Positions 20,849-23,101 of a DNA stretch of 23,101 nucleotides are shown in pieces. The position numbers and the translations under genes are program-made. The stretch is from the NCBI GenBank assembly GCA_007118445.1, contig SKRP01000102.1, forward strand, positions 1 to 23,101, given 5' to 3'. The notes beneath the pieces are model-generated. The model had not been told where the DNA came from, searched no databases, and saw nothing but the letters and a program-made list of their open reading frames with translations. Every line of letters starts with the position of its first letter. Positions within the stretch are counted from its first letter, which is position 1. Origin of the DNA: Natronohydrobacter sp. (GTDB taxonomy: Bacteria; Pseudomonadota; Alphaproteobacteria; Rhodobacterales; Rhodobacteraceae).

Positions 20849-23101
20849 TGCTTGTCAAACGCAGACATCGTGACGCGGCCACCACGGGCCGCCTGAGCCA
20901 GATCGCCGCTGGCATGGCCGCAAAGCCCCTTGATCGCCGCAGTTTCCTGCGTGCCTCGGGGCTGACCGTAGGCGGGCTTGCCGCCATCTCGACCCTTGGC
21001 GCGGGCATGACCCGTCGGGTGGAAGCGGCAGGCTTCACCGATATGAGCCAGCCCATCGAGATCAAGACCAATATGTGCACGCATTGCTCCGTGGGCTGCA
21101 CGGTCAAGGCCGAAGTCCAGAACGGCGTCTGGGTGGGACAGGAACCCGCCTGGGGCAGCCCGATCAACCGTGGCACGCATTGCGCCAAGGGCGCATCGGT
21201 GCGCGAGTTGGTGCATGGCGACCGCCGTATCAAATACCCGATGAAGAAAGTCGGCGGTGAATGGCAGCGCATCAGCTGGGATCAGGCGCTGGACGAGATT
21301 TCCGAGAAGATGACGGAAATTCGCGGCAATTCCGGCGCGGATTCGGTCTATCTGCTGGGTTCGGCCAAATTCTCGAATGAGGGCGCGTATCTGTTCCGCA
21401 AATTCGCGGCTTTCTGGGGCACGAACAATGTGGACCATCAGGCGCGGATTTGCCACTCGACCACAGTGGCAGGGGTGGCCAATACCTGGGGCTACGGCGC
21501 GCAGACCAACAGCTATAATGACATCCGCAACGCCAAGACCGTGATCTTCATGGGCTCGAATGCGGCAGAGGCGCATCCTGTGTCGCTGCAGCATATCCTT
21601 GAGGGCAAGGAAACGCAGCAGGCGAATGTCATCGTGCTGGACCCGCGTTTCACCCGCACAGCCGCCCATGCGACCGAATATGTGCGCTTCCGTCCCGGCA
21701 CGGATATCGCCATCATTCACGGGATGCTCTGGCACATCTTCGAGAATGGCTGGGAAGACAAGGACTATATCGCCCAGCGCGTCTGGGGGATGGATCAGGT
21801 CCGCGAGGTCGTGAAGGATTACACGCCCGATGTGGTCGAGGATATCTCGGGCATTGACGGCGCGACGCTCAAGCGCGTGGCCGAGAAATTCGCCAAGGAA
21901 CGCCCTTCGACCTTCATCTGGTGCATGGGCGGCACGCAGCACACGGTCGGAACGGCCAATGTACGCGCCTATAACCTGCTGCTGCTGGCCACTGGCAATG
22001 TCGGCCATGAAGGCACCGGCGCGAATATTTTCCGCGGCCATTGCAATGTGCAGGGCGCGACGGATTTCGGGCTCGATGTGGGCAACCTGCCTTGCTATTA
22101 TGGCTTGGGTGCGGGCGCATGGCGGCACTGGGCGCGCGTCTGGGATATGCCTTACGAGTATTTCGTGGGCCGCTTCGATGCGGTGCCTGCGAAAGACGGG
22201 CGCGATGCGCGCACGCCTGAGCAGAACATGAACATCCCCGGCATCACCTCGACCCGCTGGTTCGACGCTGTGACCATCGACTCCGATGAGATCGATCAGC
22301 GTGACAATGTGAAAGCGATGATCGTCTTTGGTCATGGTGGTAACACGGTCCCGCGCATGCAGGACGCGCAGCGCGGGATGAATGCGCTGGATCTGCTGGT
22401 GGTTGCCGATCCGCATCCGACGACATTTGCAGCGCTGCATTCGCGGACCGACAACACCTATCTGCTGCCGATCTGCACGCAGTTCGAATGCGACGGGTCG
22501 CGCACGGCCTCGAACCGGTCAGTGCAATGGGGCGAGAAGATCGTCGAGCCGATTTTCGAATCCGACACGGATTACGCGGTCATGTACGGGCTGGCAGAGC
22601 GTCTTGGCTTCGGCGACGAGATGTTCAAGAATTACGAGATGGTGCAGGGCAAGTTCGGGATGGAGCCGACTGCCGAATCGATCCTGCGCGAGATCAATCG
22701 CGGCGCATGGTCCATCGGCTATACAGGTATCACGCCGGAGCGGCTGAAATCGCATATGGCCAATCAGGAGCATTTCGATCTGGTGACCCTGCGCGCCAAA
22801 CCGGATGCACCGGAAGAGGTCAAGGGTGACTATTATGGCCTGCCATGGCCCTGCTGGGGCACGGGTGAGTTGAAACATCCCGGCTCGCATATCCTCTACA
22901 ATACCAACCTGCACCCGATGGAAGGGGGCGGCGCGTTCCGTCCGCGCTTCGGGCTGGAGCGCGATGGCGAAACGCTGCTGGCCGAAGGGTCCTGGCCGGT
23001 CGGGTCCGAGATCGAGGATGGCTATCCGCAATTCACCTATGGTGTGCTGCGCCAGCTGGGCTGGGACAGCGATCTGACAGCGCAGGAACTGGCCGTGATC
23101 C
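20848..23101 (+). CDS. fdhA: Formate dehydrogenase catalytic subunit (Mo/W-bisPGD, cysteine type), 3' end cut
   Basis: Catalytic subunit that oxidises formate to CO2 with a molybdenum or tungsten bis-pterin cofactor and one 4Fe-4S cluster; the electrons go to the beta subunit. A twin-arginine signal is present (DRRSFLRASG, R30 R31). The cluster cysteines are C77, C80, C84 and C112, followed by the conserved lysine in HCAKG. The active-site residue is Cys202, codon TGC at 21451-21453, followed by His203 in RICHSTTVA; it is therefore the cysteine form, not selenocysteine. The order of motifs fits FdhN/FDH3-type membrane-linked enzymes, whose beta and gamma genes would lie to the right. About 751 of an expected 950-1000 codons are in the window. 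The Tat signal suggests a periplasm-facing active site. Confidence 0.95.
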   Translation, partial: MLVKRRHRDAATTGRLSQIAAGMAAKPLDRRSFLRASGLTVGGLAAISTLGAGMTRRVEAAGFTDMSQPIEIKTNMCTHCSVGCTVKAEVQNGVWVGQEPAWGSPINRGTHCAKGASVRELVHGDRRIKYPMKKVGGEWQRISWDQALDEISEKMTEIRGNSGADSVYLLGSAKFSNEGAYLFRKFAAFWGTNNVDHQARICHSTTVAGVANTWGYGAQTNSYNDIRNAKTVIFMGSNAAEAHPVSLQHILEGKETQQANVIVLDPRFTRTAAHATEYVRFRPGTDIAIIHGMLWHIFENGWEDKDYIAQRVWGMDQVREVVKDYTPDVVEDISGIDGATLKRVAEKFAKERPSTFIWCMGGTQHTVGTANVRAYNLLLLATGNVGHEGTGANIFRGHCNVQGATDFGLDVGNLPCYYGLGAGAWRHWARVWDMPYEYFVGRFDAVPAKDGRDARTPEQNMNIPGITSTRWFDAVTIDSDEIDQRDNVKAMIVFGHGGNTVPRMQDAQRGMNALDLLVVADPHPTTFAALHSRTDNTYLLPICTQFECDGSRTASNRSVQWGEKIVEPIFESDTDYAVMYGLAERLGFGDEMFKNYEMVQGKFGMEPTAESILREINRGAWSIGYTGITPERLKSHMANQEHFDLVTLRAKPDAPEEVKGDYYGLPWPCWGTGELKHPGSHILYNTNLHPMEGGGAFRPRFGLERDGETLLAEGSWPVGSEIEDGYPQFTYGVLRQLGWDSDLTAQELAVI

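Noticed and set aside
21451..21453. Selenocysteine at the formate dehydrogenase active site
   Set aside because: The codon is TGC (cysteine), not TGA, and the frame is open throughout.
20827..22440. A 537-codon open frame on the minus strand
   Set aside because: It is antisense to fdhA, which carries all the expected cluster and active-site motifs. No recognisable protein in the antisense frame.

Overview
The window looks like core chromosome of a GC-rich alphaproteobacterium of the Rhodobacteraceae/Paracoccaceae type. The pointers are the plsX-rpmF-DUF177 block, a bamE-olsB pair, pyruvate dehydrogenase with a lipoyl domain on E1-beta as well as E2, a stand-alone Hint-domain protein, and a formate dehydrogenase locus with DUF6505/DUF6352/DUF3305/DUF3306 neighbours. 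I see no rRNA, tRNA, CRISPR array, insertion sequence or prophage. Genes are dense and no gene-free stretch exceeds about 190 bases.

Left part (1-4163). On the minus strand lie DUF177/YceD, ribosomal protein L32 (rpmF) and the 5' part of plsX, which runs off the left edge. Divergent to them on the plus strand are the lipoprotein gene bamE, the ornithine-lipid acyltransferase olsB and serine acetyltransferase cysE. Two near-identical hairpins close this plus-strand run and face the end of pdhC.

Middle part (4170-12689, all minus strand). In transcription order there is a small universal stress protein followed by a BCCT betaine-type transporter, then a secreted DUF2147 protein, a Hint-domain protein, a tandem-domain universal stress protein and the pdhA-pdhB-pdhC operon. 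An SDR-fold protein that has lost the Tyr/Lys catalytic pair (12876) and a flavodoxin/HemG-like protein (13773) follow on the plus strand. The region between the small usp gene and the SDR gene holds two abutting inverted repeats.

Right part (14342-23101) is the most interesting. A 648-residue multi-cluster iron-sulfur protein (minus) is divergent from a tightly packed plus-strand operon. That operon contains a biotin/lipoate-ligase-fold protein lacking its usual catalytic motifs, DUF6505, DUF6352, DUF3305 and DUF3306 proteins, then a TorD-type chaperone, a 71-residue Tat-signal protein and the catalytic subunit of a cysteine-type Mo/W formate dehydrogenase, cut by the right edge. The working reading is a respiratory or periplasm-facing formate dehydrogenase together with a largely uncharacterised set of proteins for its maturation or electron transfer. 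Three TTGCA repeats spaced exactly 10 bp apart lie just before the chaperone gene and look like a response-regulator binding site.

Functional calls rest on reading protein motifs by eye. Promoter and hairpin calls are by inspection without energy calculations.
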